Assembly (NCBI GenBank): GCA_002070605.1
Contig: MWDO01000001.1
Coordinates: forward strand, 107,193-171,192
Length of the DNA: 64,000 bases
DNA from: Spirochaetes bacterium ADurb.Bin133
GTDB taxonomy: Bacteria; Spirochaetota; GWE2-31-10; MWDO01
Reading direction: 5' to 3'
Part shown: one piece after another, positions 17,767 through 25,860 of the stretch
Position numbering within the stretch: position 1 is the first letter of the stretch
How the letters are laid out: each line of letters begins with the position of its first letter
Notes under the pieces: generated by a model
The model's database searches: none
The model's input: the letters and a program-made list of their open reading frames with translations, nothing else
Told to the model about the DNA's origin: nothing
Program-made: the position numbers and the translations under genes

Positions 17767-19173
17767 TTAATTAGACGATTTTGACGCCGCCTCGACTAAT
17801 TCAAGTCCGAGTTTTCTGTTGGACTTAATAACTTGATTTAACTTTTTTGAGTCCCTATCAAAATTGTTGTTGACGACTTCTATCTCTTTCGACAATTCGA
17901 GGTTTTCAGTCGAAGCCTGATTTATTACTTCGAGACCGTTTGAAATTTCTTTTCCGCCCTTATCCAACTCTTGCGTTGCAAAAGATATTTGTTGAAAAAC
18001 TTTTGAAATATTTTCAAGTTTTTCCGATATTTTCGTGAATATCTCGTTGACTTTATTATTTAAGTTAGCTCCGTTAGAGATTTTAATTTTTGATTCTTTT
18101 AACAAATCCCCTACGTTGAGAGCGGCGGTCGTCGATTTCTCCGCGAGTTTTCTGATCTCCGTCGCTACGACCGCAAAGCCTTTTCCGGCGTCTCCGGCGC
18201 GAGCCGCTTCAATAGCCGCGTTTAAAGCCAATAAATTGGTGTTTTCCGCTATTTCGTTTATGGACTCGATACTCTCTATCATCATTTTACTGAATTTGAC
18301 AAGTTCGATCATTTCCAGACTGCTTCCTTTAAGCGAATTCATACCTACTTGTACTTCGCTAACGATGTTGTTCATATCTTCCGACGCGTGAGTCGCGTTT
18401 TTGCTTATCTCCTCGATAGAAGCCATTAACTCTTCCGTAGAAGCGGATATCTGTTCGACGCTCGAAGCTTGGCTTTCCGACGCGCTCATCAGGCGTTTGG
18501 ATATTTGGCTGTTTTTTTCGCCTAAGCTTTTTATTGATTCTGAAAGCTCCTTTACGACGGAAAGCGTTTTTAACGCGGACTCCTTATCCTCTTTTATCTC
18601 GTTTTCCGTTGTTTTTGATCTGTTAAAAATCTTGTTAATCAGGCCTGTGGTATATACCGAGAAGAAAGTCCCCCAAATAAAGGCAAATAATCTTATAAGA
18701 ATCTCCGATCTGGCGTTAAAAAACTCCGGTAAGAAAATGTCGCGGTATATTATAAATATAACTGCGTTGATAACTAAGTTAATTGTTGAAACGTATATTA
18801 TCAAACCTACGTCCATATATAATATAAACATAAGAAGATAAGCGAAGGATAATATCCAGACTTCATGGTTGGTATCCAAACTTATATACGTGTATATCGG
18901 GACAATAAGGCTATACGTTGTCGCAAGAAAATATTTTGCTATGCGTAATTTGTTCTTGAAAGCAAATATTACAATCGTTGAAATAAGATTCAGCGACGAA
19001 GAGCCTATGATAAATATGCCGACATTTTTTACTATTAACGATAACTCCTTTTTCTGGGTCAGCATAGAGACGACATATACTAAACTTCCGACAAGTATTA
19101 CTAGCCATAGAAAATTTATTATACTCTTATTGATTTTATTTACGTCTACCGAGCTCATTGTATGATTTTTCAT
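17767..19173 (-). CDS. Methyl-accepting chemotaxis protein with polytopic membrane domain
   Basis: A 468-residue chemoreceptor-like protein. About six hydrophobic segments fill residues 15-185 in place of the usual two-helix periplasmic sensor, so it may sense membrane or intracellular cues. The cytoplasmic part has the highly conserved hairpin tip [20 protein letters not shown] with [14 protein letters not shown] (about 305-345), where CheW and CheA bind, flanked by long coiled coil. No HAMP segment and no CheR-docking pentapeptide are seen. It is divergent from the DUF3467 gene and has no chemotaxis neighbours. Confidence 0.9.
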   Translation of the reverse strand: MKNHTMSSVDVNKINKSIINFLWLVILVGSLVYVVSMLTQKKELSLIVKNVGIFIIGSSSLNLISTIVIFAFKNKLRIAKYFLATTYSLIVPIYTYISLDTNHEVWILSFAYLLMFILYMDVGLIIYVSTINLVINAVIFIIYRDIFLPEFFNARSEILIRLFAFIWGTFFSVYTTGLINKIFNRSKTTENEIKEDKESALKTLSVVKELSESIKSLGEKNSQISKRLMSASESQASSVEQISASTEELMASIEEISKNATHASEDMNNIVSEVQVGMNSLKGSSLEMIELVKFSKMMIESIESINEIAENTNLLALNAAIEAARAGDAGKGFAVVATEIRKLAEKSTTAALNVGDLLKESKIKISNGANLNNKVNEIFTKISEKLENISKVFQQISFATQELDKGGKEISNGLEVINQASTENLELSKEIEVVNNNFDRDSKKLNQVIKSNRKLGLELVEAASKSSN

Positions 19174-19265
19174 AGGTTATCCTACTATTAATAGTTTTAC
19201 TTCATTTATCGGAATATTAAGCCATATCATAACACTATTTTTTACAAGAATTACAAGATTTTTTA

Positions 19266-19294
19266 TTGAAGTTAATATTAAAAAATTGTATCAT
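19266..19294 (+). promoter_or_regulatory. Promoter of the DUF3467/lipoprotein pair
   Basis: TTGAAG (19266-19271) and TATCAT (19289-19294) with a 17-nt spacer. It ends 19 nt before the start codon at 19314, behind which GAGGAG forms the ribosome site. Confidence 0.55.
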
Positions 19295-19313
19295 TATCGT
19301 CGAGGAGTATAAA

Positions 19314-19601
19314 ATGAACGGAAATCAGCAAAACAAAGAGATTAAAATAAAAATTAACGACTCTGAGTTAAAAGGGCAATATGCAAATCAAATAGCGATT
19401 ATGCATACCAGAGAGGATTTTGTTATAGATTTTATCGCGATGTATCCGCCCGAAGCTATCGTAGGCGCCAGGATTATTACCAATCCCATATCTTTAAAAA
19501 GAATGTCAAACGCAATAGCGGTAAATTTAAAAAAATACGAGGAGCAGTTTGGCGAAATTATAGAGGAAGAGATACGTCCGGTCGACGACAAGGTTAATTA
19601 A
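19314..19601 (+). CDS. DUF3467 family protein
   Basis: A 95-residue protein of the DUF3467 family, function unknown. The recognisable core is YANQIAIMHTREDFVIDFIA followed by a proline-rich turn and ARIITNPISLKRMSNAI. An in-frame ATG at 19266 would add 16 residues, but it overlaps the promoter and lacks a ribosome site, whereas GAGGAG sits seven bases before the ATG at 19314. The stop codon overlaps the start of the downstream lipoprotein gene by one base (TAATG), so the two are co-translated. No partner has been recognised. Confidence 0.85.
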   Translation: MNGNQQNKEIKIKINDSELKGQYANQIAIMHTREDFVIDFIAMYPPEAIVGARIITNPISLKRMSNAIAVNLKKYEEQFGEIIEEEIRPVDDKVN

Positions 19602-20563
19602 TGAAACGTCTGATTCCGATTGCTATCTTCGTATTGCCGCTGTTATTTACCGGTTGCGCAGATAATAGGGAAGATTTTTATATATTTAACAGTAAAGATT
19701 ATTTTTCGGTATACAAGGACAAAGGGGAGACGTTCTCGCTTGTAAAAAGCTTTTTCATGAGGAATTCTTATAAGACAAATCAGGTCAAACTTAGTAAATT
19801 TTCTACTTTTCCCGCTGAAATAAGTAAAATAGCCGCTAAAAAAAACAGAGGAACGATTTTTATGGAAAATTTCTTATATTCGTCCTCTTTTAATTTAAAA
19901 CAAAACTTTGCTAATAAAAAATATAAATTAATAACTTACAATATAGAAGAACTAAACGATTCGGAAAAAGTTGCCTCCACTATTAACTTTTATCCGGATT
20001 CAAAAATTTTAGCGGATCGGATAATAAGTATTTTAAAAAAGCGATCAAAAACAAAGAACCTATCGGATTGCGCGATAATTATTTCAAATCAATTTCAAAT
20101 TTGCAATAATCTGGAGAAATATATAAAATCTAAATACGGCGGTATTTTTTTTAATAACAACTCTTCAAACAGCGTTATAGTAAAAGATTGGATGCTAAAA
20201 AACAAAAATCTCTATAAGGCGATAGCGCTTTTTGGGTTTGATCTGAATGCGGCGATAAAAGAACTGGATTTTGACGCTTTTAAAGATAACGTTTTAATAG
20301 AAGTATTAACAGATTACGGAGCCGTATATAAAACTATAGACTATTCGATAAATTTGGATTATGTCAAATTAGTTCAACACGGGCTTCATTCTAAAAAAAC
20401 CAAAAAGTATCTGTCCAAAGTTAATAGCGATAACAAAATTGAAAACCTCTTAATTTCAAATAGGAATATTGTAAAAGAGAAAAAATATAGTTATAAATAC
20501 AAAAATAAAATTTTATTAACCGTAAAGAATATTTTTGAAAAGTTTAAGAAAAAATCAAAATAA
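19601..20563 (+). CDS. Hypothetical lipoprotein
   Basis: A 320-residue protein with a signal peptide ending in the lipobox LLFTGC (Cys19), so it is probably anchored to a membrane and exposed to periplasm or surface. The mature part has alternating strand/helix segments, with DCAIIIS and VLIEVLTDYG, vaguely like a degenerate periplasmic binding protein fold, but I recognise no family. The basic C-terminus (KNIFEKFKKKSK) is notable. It is translationally linked to the DUF3467 gene and followed by an AT-rich terminator. Confidence 0.7.
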   Translation: MKRLIPIAIFVLPLLFTGCADNREDFYIFNSKDYFSVYKDKGETFSLVKSFFMRNSYKTNQVKLSKFSTFPAEISKIAAKKNRGTIFMENFLYSSSFNLKQNFANKKYKLITYNIEELNDSEKVASTINFYPDSKILADRIISILKKRSKTKNLSDCAIIISNQFQICNNLEKYIKSKYGGIFFNNNSSNSVIVKDWMLKNKNLYKAIALFGFDLNAAIKELDFDAFKDNVLIEVLTDYGAVYKTIDYSINLDYVKLVQHGLHSKKTKKYLSKVNSDNKIENLLISNRNIVKEKKYSYKYKNKILLTVKNIFEKFKKKSK

Positions 20564-20600
20564 AATTTTTAATAAAATTTTATTTTTGTTGTTTTTTGTT
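20560..20600 (+). terminator. AT-only hairpin terminator after the lipoprotein gene
   Basis: A perfect 10-bp inverted repeat ATAAAATTTT/AAAATTTTAT with a 4-nt loop (20560-20583) overlaps the stop codon and is followed by a T-rich tract. The stem has no G or C, so its strength is uncertain. Confidence 0.5.
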
Positions 20601-20617
20601 GTTTATTAATATACAAT
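20589..20617 (+). promoter_or_regulatory. Promoter of the phosphatase/binding-protein pair
   Basis: TTGTTT (20589-20594), a 17-nt spacer and TACAAT (20612-20617), 30 nt before the phosphatase ATG. The -35 lies in the T-rich tail of the preceding terminator. Confidence 0.5.
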
Positions 20618-20647
20618 GAATTTATCTATAAATTTTGAGAAAAGCTT

Positions 20648-22141
20648 ATGAATATTGGAAATTCTCTTCAAACAAAGATGTCGATAGTTCTCCTTACGTC
20701 GATTTTGTCTATTATGATTACGAGCGGGATCGTCTTATATTATATACAGAGGTTCGAGCTCCAAAAAGAAATTGTAAACGATTCAAAACTATCCTTTAGA
20801 CGCTTGACAAATTCTCTGAAAGAGCCTTTATGGAATATGGATTATAAGGAGACAAAAAATATCGCGTCGATTGAAATGGAGAATCACGACGTTTTATCAA
20901 TACTGGTTTATAACGACAAAAAAGAGAGGATACTGGGCTACTCAAAAGACGAATATTTCAATATAATAGAAGTCTCGGAGCCCCCCTCTAATCATAAATT
21001 TTTGTTTTATGAGGACGTAATAACGAAAGAAGGACAAGATATAGGCTACCTTAAAATTTATTTTACAGATATATTTCTCAAGCGTTCTTTGCAAATTCTA
21101 ATACTAAAATTAATAATCCAAACGATTATTTTGACGATTATCTCTTTGGTCGTTATTTATTTTGCGTTAAATGTCCAGATAATAAATCCGGTTATTTTAA
21201 TGAATAGGACCGTTGGGGAATTCGCAAACAAGCGGTTTGACGCAAGAATCGAAGTAAAAACTAAAGACGAATTGGGCTCTTTGTCGGAAAATTTTAACAA
21301 TATGGCTAAAACGATACAAGATTATAGCGAGCGTATGGAGGAGCTTGTCGCCGTAAGAACCGAGGAGTTGAGAGTCGCCAACGACGATCTTCTTAAGGCA
21401 AACGACCAAATGAAAAAAGAGCTTCAAATGGCTCAGAAAATTCAAAAAGCGATTATTCCGAAAACGTTTCCTTTGGTTAACGAATTCGAATTTTCAGGTA
21501 TGTATATACCTATGGATTCTTTAGGCGGCGATTATTACGACGTTATAAAAATATCGAATACTAAAATCGGTATGTTAATAGCGGACGTTTGCGGTCATGG
21601 AGTTCCGGCGGCTTTGATTACCACTATGGCTAAGGTTTCGTTCGCCTCCGCCGCTAGAGAGAATAAATCCGCAGGAGAGATAGTGGATCAAGTTAACGGC
21701 GAGCTATACAAAATAATCGGAAATATGGAATATTTAACGGCATTTTTTTGCATAGTCGATATAGAAGAAGAGACGATCGAATATACAAACGCCGGTCATC
21801 CTTCCGTATTTATAGTAAAAAAAGAGGGAAATATAATCGAACTCGGTCAAAACGCTCCGATTATTGGATTTTTGAATGATATAAAGTTTACCTCAGACAG
21901 AGAAAAACTGGAAGATGGAGACAGAATAGTTTTGTACACCGACGGAGTAACCGAAGCGATGAATAAAGACGGAATTCTTTTCGACGTCGGCAGATTAAAA
22001 AAGATTTTAACTTCAGGTAAAGATATAAAGATAAGCGAATTATTAGAGCATATAACAAAAGAAATTAACCATTTCACAGAAGATAGCGAAATTAACGACG
22101 ACGTTACTATGTTAGTCGGCGATTATTTTAAAAAAAGATAG
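20648..22141 (+). CDS. Membrane-bound SpoIIE-type phosphatase with HAMP domain
   Basis: A 497-residue signalling phosphatase, shorter than the copy at 12870. Membrane helices at about 12-32 and 155-178 enclose a ~120-residue extracytoplasmic sensor. A HAMP region (KTKDELGSLSENFNNMAKTI), a coiled coil and a PP2C/SpoIIE domain follow, with the metal-site motifs GGDYYDV, IADVCGHG, YTDGVTEAM and NDDVTMLV. It lies 24 nt upstream of a solute-binding lipoprotein on the same strand, so the lipoprotein may feed ligand information to its sensor (inference). No anti-sigma or STAS gene is present. Confidence 0.9.
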   Translation: MNIGNSLQTKMSIVLLTSILSIMITSGIVLYYIQRFELQKEIVNDSKLSFRRLTNSLKEPLWNMDYKETKNIASIEMENHDVLSILVYNDKKERILGYSKDEYFNIIEVSEPPSNHKFLFYEDVITKEGQDIGYLKIYFTDIFLKRSLQILILKLIIQTIILTIISLVVIYFALNVQIINPVILMNRTVGEFANKRFDARIEVKTKDELGSLSENFNNMAKTIQDYSERMEELVAVRTEELRVANDDLLKANDQMKKELQMAQKIQKAIIPKTFPLVNEFEFSGMYIPMDSLGGDYYDVIKISNTKIGMLIADVCGHGVPAALITTMAKVSFASAARENKSAGEIVDQVNGELYKIIGNMEYLTAFFCIVDIEEETIEYTNAGHPSVFIVKKEGNIIELGQNAPIIGFLNDIKFTSDREKLEDGDRIVLYTDGVTEAMNKDGILFDVGRLKKILTSGKDIKISELLEHITKEINHFTEDSEINDDVTMLVGDYFKKR

Positions 22142-22165
22142 AAAATAATTTTAAGGAGATTTTTT

Positions 22166-22993
22166 ATGAAACGTTTTTATTTGATTGTTTTTTTAGCGCT
22201 GATTTTATCGTCGATAGGGTGTAAAAAACAAGAAACCGCTACGGTTACGACAATTTCGACGGAAACAAACGACGCGGACGAAGGCGTTAGAGAATTTATA
22301 ATCGCCGGTATTCCGGAAGAGCCAAACAGATGGTTTGACGCAAACGGAAAAATGGTAGGTATAGATATAGACATTATTGAGTATATTATGAAGAAAATGG
22401 AAATTCCGTATAAAATTATTCTGGAGTCCTCGTCGGCCAGACTTGAAGCAAATTGGATGAGCGACCAACCCCCTTACGATCTTGTTTTTACCTATTCTCA
22501 TAAAGCGGAGAGAGAGACTTATCTATATTACGCTAAAGAGTCGCATATCGAATTTTCATGGAATTTTTTTATTAGAAAGGAAGACGAGGGAAAGTATAAA
22601 TTTGAAAAATGGGAAGACCTCAAGCCGTATAAAATCGGCGCGACTCAGGGTATCTCGTATTCCGATGAATTTTGGAAAGCGCATGCCGACGGTCTATTCG
22701 ATCTCGATATAGTTCAAAAAAATGAAATTCAAATGGATAAACTTCTTGCAAAAAGAATAGATATGGTTCCATTAAATACGCAAGCGACTCTTTGCGAAGC
22801 AAAAAAGAACGGATTCTTAGATAAAATATCGTATTTACCGAAGCCGATCAAATCAAAGCCGTATTATAATACCTTTGTTAAGAAATCTAGTTATCCGGAT
22901 TTAAACGGTATAATGGTAAAATACGATGAAATTCTTAAAGAGATGAAAGCCGACGGAACGTTAAAATCTTTACTATCTAAATACGGATTATAA
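22166..22993 (+). CDS. Solute-binding lipoprotein (SBP_bac_3, amino-acid type)
   Basis: A 275-residue lipoprotein: signal peptide with lipobox SSIGC (Cys19), a threonine-rich linker, then a type-2 periplasmic binding fold with GKMVGIDIDIIEYIMKKM, a WEDLKPYKIGATQGIS hinge region and a C-terminal LKEMKADGTLKSLLSKYG helix, as in polar amino-acid binding proteins. AAGGAG precedes the ATG. No permease or ATPase genes adjoin. The partner gene is a membrane phosphatase, so a receptor role is as likely as transport. The stop overlaps gpmI tail-to-tail by six bases. Confidence 0.85.
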   Translation: MKRFYLIVFLALILSSIGCKKQETATVTTISTETNDADEGVREFIIAGIPEEPNRWFDANGKMVGIDIDIIEYIMKKMEIPYKIILESSSARLEANWMSDQPPYDLVFTYSHKAERETYLYYAKESHIEFSWNFFIRKEDEGKYKFEKWEDLKPYKIGATQGISYSDEFWKAHADGLFDLDIVQKNEIQMDKLLAKRIDMVPLNTQATLCEAKKNGFLDKISYLPKPIKSKPYYNTFVKKSSYPDLNGIMVKYDEILKEMKADGTLKSLLSKYGL

Positions 22994-24562
22994 CCTCTCT
23001 ATTATCGAAATTCCATCCATGACTTTTGGTTTTTCCAGTTTCATTATATCCAAAAGAGTCGGGATAAGGTCTGCGAGTTTTCCGTCGGTCGGCTTGATTC
23101 GTATTTTATCTTTTTGCAACTCTTTATCGTTGGAAATAATAGATAGCCACACCATATTGTTTGTATGCGCAGTCATCGGGGCGCCGGAGGTATAATCGAT
23201 CATCTGTTCGGCGTTGCCGTGATCCGAGGTTAGAAGAACTACGCCGTCTTTCTTTAGTATCTCGTTAACGACAAGCCCTACGCATTCGTCGACGACTTCG
23301 CAAGCTTTTTTAGCCGGCTCAAATCTTCCGCAGTGACCTACCATATCGGGATTTGCAAAATTAAGAACTATCACGTCGTATTTATCGCTTTTTATCGCTT
23401 CGATGGCTTTATCTTTTACTTCGTAAGCGCTCATTTCAGGTTTTTCGTAATATTCGCTAACGTCCTTTGGCGAAGGGATTAGTATTCTGTCCTCCCCTTC
23501 AAAAACGACGTCGGATTGACCGTTAAAAAAGAAAGTAACATGCGCAAATTTCTCGGTTTCGGCTATTCGAAGTTGTTTTAAGCCCTTATCTGCAAGATAT
23601 TGCCCAAAAAGATGCGAAAGATCCGCCGGGGGAAACGCTATTTCGACTTCCGCTCTGGAACTTTTCGCTACGTCTTCGTAATACTCCGTGAAACAAATAT
23701 ATTTAAGATTATTATATTTTTTAGTTTCAAATTCTTTAAATCCGTCTAAAACAAACGCTTTTGTAAGTTCTCTTGTTCTATCCAGGCGGTAATTAAAGAA
23801 TATAGCGCAATCTCCGTCTTCTACCGGTTTAAAGCCGGTTATCGTTCTCGGTTTGATAAATTCGTCGTTTTCGCCTTTGGAGTATGCGTCGTTGACAGCG
23901 TCGTAAATAGAAGGAAAATTGCCATAGTTTTTACCCGTCGTCAACATATCGTAAGCCAACTGTACTCTATCCCATCTATTGTCTCTATCCATCGAGTAGT
24001 ATCTGCCTGTAATGGATGCAAAAATCCCTATACCGGTTTTATTCATCTCGTTTTCAACTACTTTTATATATCCTTTTGCGGACTGAGGAGGAGTGTCTCT
24101 TCCGTCTGAAAATACGTGAATCAAAATCTGATCTTTTTTTAGCCCCAATTTTTGAGCCAAAACTAGAATCGCGATCAGGTGATCGCTATGGGAGTGAACT
24201 CCCTGATCTTGAACCAAGCCCCATATATGAACTTTTTTTCCGTCGGCTTTGGCGCTATTAAGGGCTTTTATTAAGACTTTGTTATCGTAAAAAGTCCCGT
24301 TTTCGATCTCTTTATTAATCCTAACGAGCGATTGATAAACGACTCTTCCGGCGCCCATATTCAAGTGCCCTACTTCGGACGATCCCTGATTGGAAGGGGG
24401 GAGTCCTACGTTTTCGCCCGAAGCGACTATAAGCGCCGTCGGGTAATTGGCGACGTAATTATCGTGATTTGGCGTATGCGCATGATAAACGGCGTTAGCT
24501 CTAAAATCCGGATTGTACCCCCAGCCGTCTCTTATAAGAAGCATATATGGTTTTTTTGACAT
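22988..24562 (-). CDS. gpmI: Phosphoglycerate mutase, 2,3-bisphosphoglycerate-independent (GpmI)
   Basis: Interconverts 3- and 2-phosphoglycerate in glycolysis using two metal ions. The 524-residue protein has the phospho-serine motif NQGSSEVGHLNMGAGR near residue 60, the DGRDTPP loop, GRYYSMDRDNRWDR, FNYRLDRTRE, and the alkaline-phosphatase-superfamily metal sites NFANPDMVGHCG and LLTSDHGNAEQM near the C-terminus. AAGGG precedes the ATG. Monocistronic. Its upstream side faces the five-unit repeat array. Confidence 0.97.
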   Translation of the reverse strand: MSKKPYMLLIRDGWGYNPDFRANAVYHAHTPNHDNYVANYPTALIVASGENVGLPPSNQGSSEVGHLNMGAGRVVYQSLVRINKEIENGTFYDNKVLIKALNSAKADGKKVHIWGLVQDQGVHSHSDHLIAILVLAQKLGLKKDQILIHVFSDGRDTPPQSAKGYIKVVENEMNKTGIGIFASITGRYYSMDRDNRWDRVQLAYDMLTTGKNYGNFPSIYDAVNDAYSKGENDEFIKPRTITGFKPVEDGDCAIFFNYRLDRTRELTKAFVLDGFKEFETKKYNNLKYICFTEYYEDVAKSSRAEVEIAFPPADLSHLFGQYLADKGLKQLRIAETEKFAHVTFFFNGQSDVVFEGEDRILIPSPKDVSEYYEKPEMSAYEVKDKAIEAIKSDKYDVIVLNFANPDMVGHCGRFEPAKKACEVVDECVGLVVNEILKKDGVVLLTSDHGNAEQMIDYTSGAPMTAHTNNMVWLSIISNDKELQKDKIRIKPTDGKLADLIPTLLDIMKLEKPKVMDGISIIERL

Positions 24563-24641
24563 AATTTTTCCCTTGTTATTAAAGATAAATCTAAAATATT
24601 ATAAAAAAAAAATGAAGTCAATACAATTATTACTTAAATAT

Positions 24642-24880
24642 CGCCCCGTCAATTTATTGGGGGAAAATAATTTGACACATATGGAGCTGCATGCGCCGCG
24701 TCGCGCTCCCCGACGAATAATTTGACGCATATGGGTCTCATAACCGCCGCCGCGCTTCCTGATAGAAATTGACACATATGGATCTATACTCGCCGCGTCG
24801 CGCTCCTCGAGAGAAAATGACACATATGGAGCTATACGGCGCTGTGTTCCCCGAGAAAATTTGACACATATGGGTCAAAA
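24642..24880. repeat. Five-unit array of the TTGACACATATG element motif
   Basis: The gap between gpmI and the metallo-hydrolase gene (24563-24966) is mostly a tandem array. The motif TTGACRCATATGG starts at 24672, 24722, 24769, 24817 (one mismatch) and 24861, a period of 44-50 nt. In the first three units a GC-rich tail like CGCCGCGTCGCGCTCC follows each motif, clearly richer in G+C than the surroundings. A CGTCAATTTATTGGGG end at 24647 resembles the terminal repeat of the element family seen elsewhere in the window. No matching right end was found. Confidence 0.85.
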
Positions 24881-24966
24881 AAAATATTTAAAGAAAATCC
24901 TTGAAATATTTAATATAATCGGTAAATATATATTTTAGATGAGAATATTTCTCTGGGAGGGGAGTT

Positions 24967-25860
24967 TTGTTTAAAGTAAAGTTTTGGGGCGTGCGAGGGT
25001 CTCTGCCTTGTCCCGGACCTACCACCGCAAAATACGGCGGCAATACCGCTTGTATTCAGATTAAATTGGATCAGGATTATCAGATAATTATCGACAGCGG
25101 AACGGGTATCAGAGAGTTGTCGGCTTCTCTTCTATCCGATCCGGAAGTAAAGAAACCTTTAAAGATTTTTTTGTTTTTAACTCACACTCATTGGGATCAC
25201 ATTATGGGATTCCCTTTTTTTACGCCGATATACATACCGAACGCGGAACTTACTATCCACGGTCCGGTATCCTTTGAGGACGAGCCGCTTGAAAAAGTTA
25301 TCGGAGGGCAGTTGACTTACAGATATTTCCCGATACGCATAGAGGAGCTCAAATCTAAAATCGACTACGTCAGATTAAAAGAGGGGAGTTTAGATTTGCC
25401 AAACGGAGTAAAGGTCAGTTATAAATTCTTAAATCACCCCATACTGTGTCTTGGGTATAGAATCGAATATGAAAATAAGATCCTGGCTACATGCTACGAT
25501 CACGAGCCTTTTGCAAATTTATTTGAAGGGGATCCCGAAAATGAAGAGGAGGGAAAAAACGCAGCTCTTGAGCAGAATTATAGAGTTTCTCAATTTTATA
25601 AAAACGCCGATCTGTTAATACACGATTCTCAATACTCTACTTCCGAATATAAAAAATATGTAGGCTGGGGACACTCTACATATAAATACGCTATAACTCA
25701 AGCGCTTAAAGCCAACGTAAAAAATTTGGCGCTGTTTCACCACGACCCAAACAGAACGGACAAACAACTTGATAATATAAAGGAGACGTTTAATCCAAAA
25801 TTCTTAAAATACGGTTTAAACGTATTTCCGGCTTATGAAAAACAAGAGATCGAGCTATGA
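24967..25860 (+). CDS. Metallo-beta-lactamase fold hydrolase
   Basis: A 297-residue cytoplasmic hydrolase. It opens VKFWGVRGSLPCPGP and has the zinc motif THTHWDH (HxHxDH, about residues 72-78), then LNHPILCLGYRIEY, ATCYDHEPF, LLIHDSQYS and LFHHDPNRTD, a pattern found in phosphodiesterase-like members. The exact substrate is unknown. The start is TTG, with GGGAGG six bases upstream. Its stop overlaps the dnaE start by four bases, so it is translationally coupled to the replicative polymerase. Confidence 0.85.
   Translation: MFKVKFWGVRGSLPCPGPTTAKYGGNTACIQIKLDQDYQIIIDSGTGIRELSASLLSDPEVKKPLKIFLFLTHTHWDHIMGFPFFTPIYIPNAELTIHGPVSFEDEPLEKVIGGQLTYRYFPIRIEELKSKIDYVRLKEGSLDLPNGVKVSYKFLNHPILCLGYRIEYENKILATCYDHEPFANLFEGDPENEEEGKNAALEQNYRVSQFYKNADLLIHDSQYSTSEYKKYVGWGHSTYKYAITQALKANVKNLALFHHDPNRTDKQLDNIKETFNPKFLKYGLNVFPAYEKQEIEL

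Noticed and set aside
24642..24880. CRISPR array
   Set aside because: The regularly spaced motif (12-13 nt, period 44-50 nt) looks array-like, but the repeat is too short, the intervening stretches resemble each other and no cas gene is near. The same units occur inside TIR elements elsewhere.
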